From NCBI GenBank assembly GCA_950295325.1, contig OX485806.1, forward strand, positions 36,084,001 through 36,148,000: DNA of 64,000 bases. Direction: 5' to 3'. This DNA is from Polytrichum commune (taxonomy: Eukaryota; Streptophyta; Polytrichopsida; Polytrichales; Polytrichaceae). The notes under the pieces are model-generated. The model did no database searches and was not told the origin of the DNA. It was given only the letters and a program-made list of their open reading frames with translations. The translations under genes were made by a program, and so were the position numbers. Positions 63,233-64,000 of the stretch are shown here, in pieces; within the stretch, counting starts at the first letter, position 1; every line of letters begins with the position of its first letter.

Positions 63233-63729
63233 CATGGGTAGATCACTCTAAGGCATTTTTGTGCACCACGTGCGGCTGGGGGTTTATTGTTTTGGGGCTA
63301 TTTATCTTCAAGGGATGAATTAAAGCCTCTCTATAATTACTTAAATTTTAAAAATGGCCCATTTGTTTGCACCCTTTCATTACTTATATTGTCCAAGTCA
63401 CTGCAATTTTTTGTACTCTATATTCCTTTTAAGTAATTTTGGATAGACGGAAATCCTAATTAGCATCCATCCCCGTGAGTCCTAAACCCATTTACATACC
63501 ATACTAAACATACCTTCTAGGATCCTTATCTTCAGCCCCTATATTAATTTTACAAAAAAATAATGGCCCACGTTTTATGTCCATCTAACTTACTTATAAT
63601 GGGATTGTCTACATTTAATGGCCCCTTCATTATTTGGAATTCCTTTATAATTTTTATTTCAAATGATTTTAATCCTCTCTATATTATGCCGCACGTCGTT
63701 TTTAAAATGCACTAAGTGATCTACCCGTG
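63233..63729. mobile_element. Family I TIR element, 497 bp
   Basis: Ends are CATGGGTAGATCACT (one change from the family) and AGTGATCTACCCGTG, with an 8-bp TSD AGTAAACT (63225-63232 and 63730-63737). It is the near-identical inverse of 46471-47015, lacking about 50 internal bases. Confidence 0.92.
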
Positions 63730-63737
63730 AGTAAACT

Positions 63738-64000
63738 ATGTTTCATATCTCATGTAAGGAATTTGGATTTCTCATTTTCATTTTCATTTCTGTTTTTCAA
63801 ATTTAATCTTTTTAATTTATGTGGAATTATAAGGTACGAGCCTCCAATTCTGTTAGGAACCCAATTCAACACATCAATATTATTCTAAAGGATAAAAAAA
63901 AATTATATATATATATGTATGTGCAACTAGGTTGCCTCTTTACCAATGGTCATCACATCTGGCCCGAATTAGATTACAAAGCTCATAAGTTTGTCTTTGC
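63738..64000. other. No gene recognised
   Basis: AT-rich sequence up to the window edge, with an (AT)n tract near 63904. Confidence 0.4.

Noticed and set aside
1-64000. LTR elements, tRNA or rRNA genes, CRISPR arrays
   Set aside because: No paired direct terminal repeats with TG...CA ends, no cloverleaf-forming gene, and no regularly spaced short repeats with unique spacers were seen.

Overview
This is about 64 kb of nuclear, AT-rich, repeat-packed DNA from what is most likely a land plant. The plant signals are a PIF/Harbinger pair of plant type (transposase start plus a divergent Myb/SANT-like ORF1), L1-type LINE remnants whose ORF2 ends in the plant zf-RVT domain, and one exon that closely matches cycloeucalenol cycloisomerase, a plant sterol enzyme. 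Three Tigger/pogo copies and a very large LINE with an RNase H domain lean away from a typical flowering plant toward a lineage such as a fern, lycophyte or moss, but that is inference. I see no intact host gene, no tRNA or rRNA, and no LTR element.

Layout. 0-3 kb: PIF/Harbinger element running off the left edge; its ORF1 is split by an 826-bp hAT-like element. 4-9 kb: dispersed repeats, the 3' half of an L1-like LINE on the minus strand, a 410-bp TIR element, a roughly 250-bp tandem repeat and a 496-bp hAT-like element. 9.0-20.7 kb: one almost complete, unusually large LINE on the minus strand (about 11.7 kb) with three reading frames packed end to end: ORF0 (848 codons), ORF1 (425 codons, starting in a 4-base overlap with the ORF0 stop) and ORF2 (about 2,600 codons: hydrophobic start, a duplicated module with two 2A-like GDIxPNPGP motifs, endonuclease, reverse transcriptase, RNase H, CCHC finger). 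20.9-22.8 kb: a 1.9-kb TIR element. 25.2-27.0 kb: a Tigger copy carrying a 117-bp insertion. 27.4-28.4 kb: a 1,000-bp foldback element inside another repeat. 31.2 kb: a tRNA-like SINE. 33-35 kb: a second Tigger fragment and a decayed transposase-like stretch. 38-39 kb: degenerate satellite. 42-47 kb: a cluster of 8-bp-TSD TIR elements. 49.2-51.1 kb: minus-strand host-gene exons (a BACK-like domain next to a cycloeucalenol cycloisomerase exon). 53.7-57.7 kb: a TA-flanked MITE, a collapsed L1-like LINE and a third Tigger fragment. 58-64 kb: mostly repeats and featureless DNA, ending with a further TIR element.

How the parts relate. The window is a nested graveyard of DNA transposons and LINEs. 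Two non-autonomous TIR families can be defined from the sequence alone by matching ends and target-site duplications (family I: CACGGGTAGATCACT ends, five bounded copies plus one fragment; family II: CTCRGGGRGTGCAC-type ends, two bounded copies plus one loose end). Insertion order can often be read. The least expected object is the 11.7-kb LINE, because of its size, its ORF junctions and its duplicated 2A-like module.
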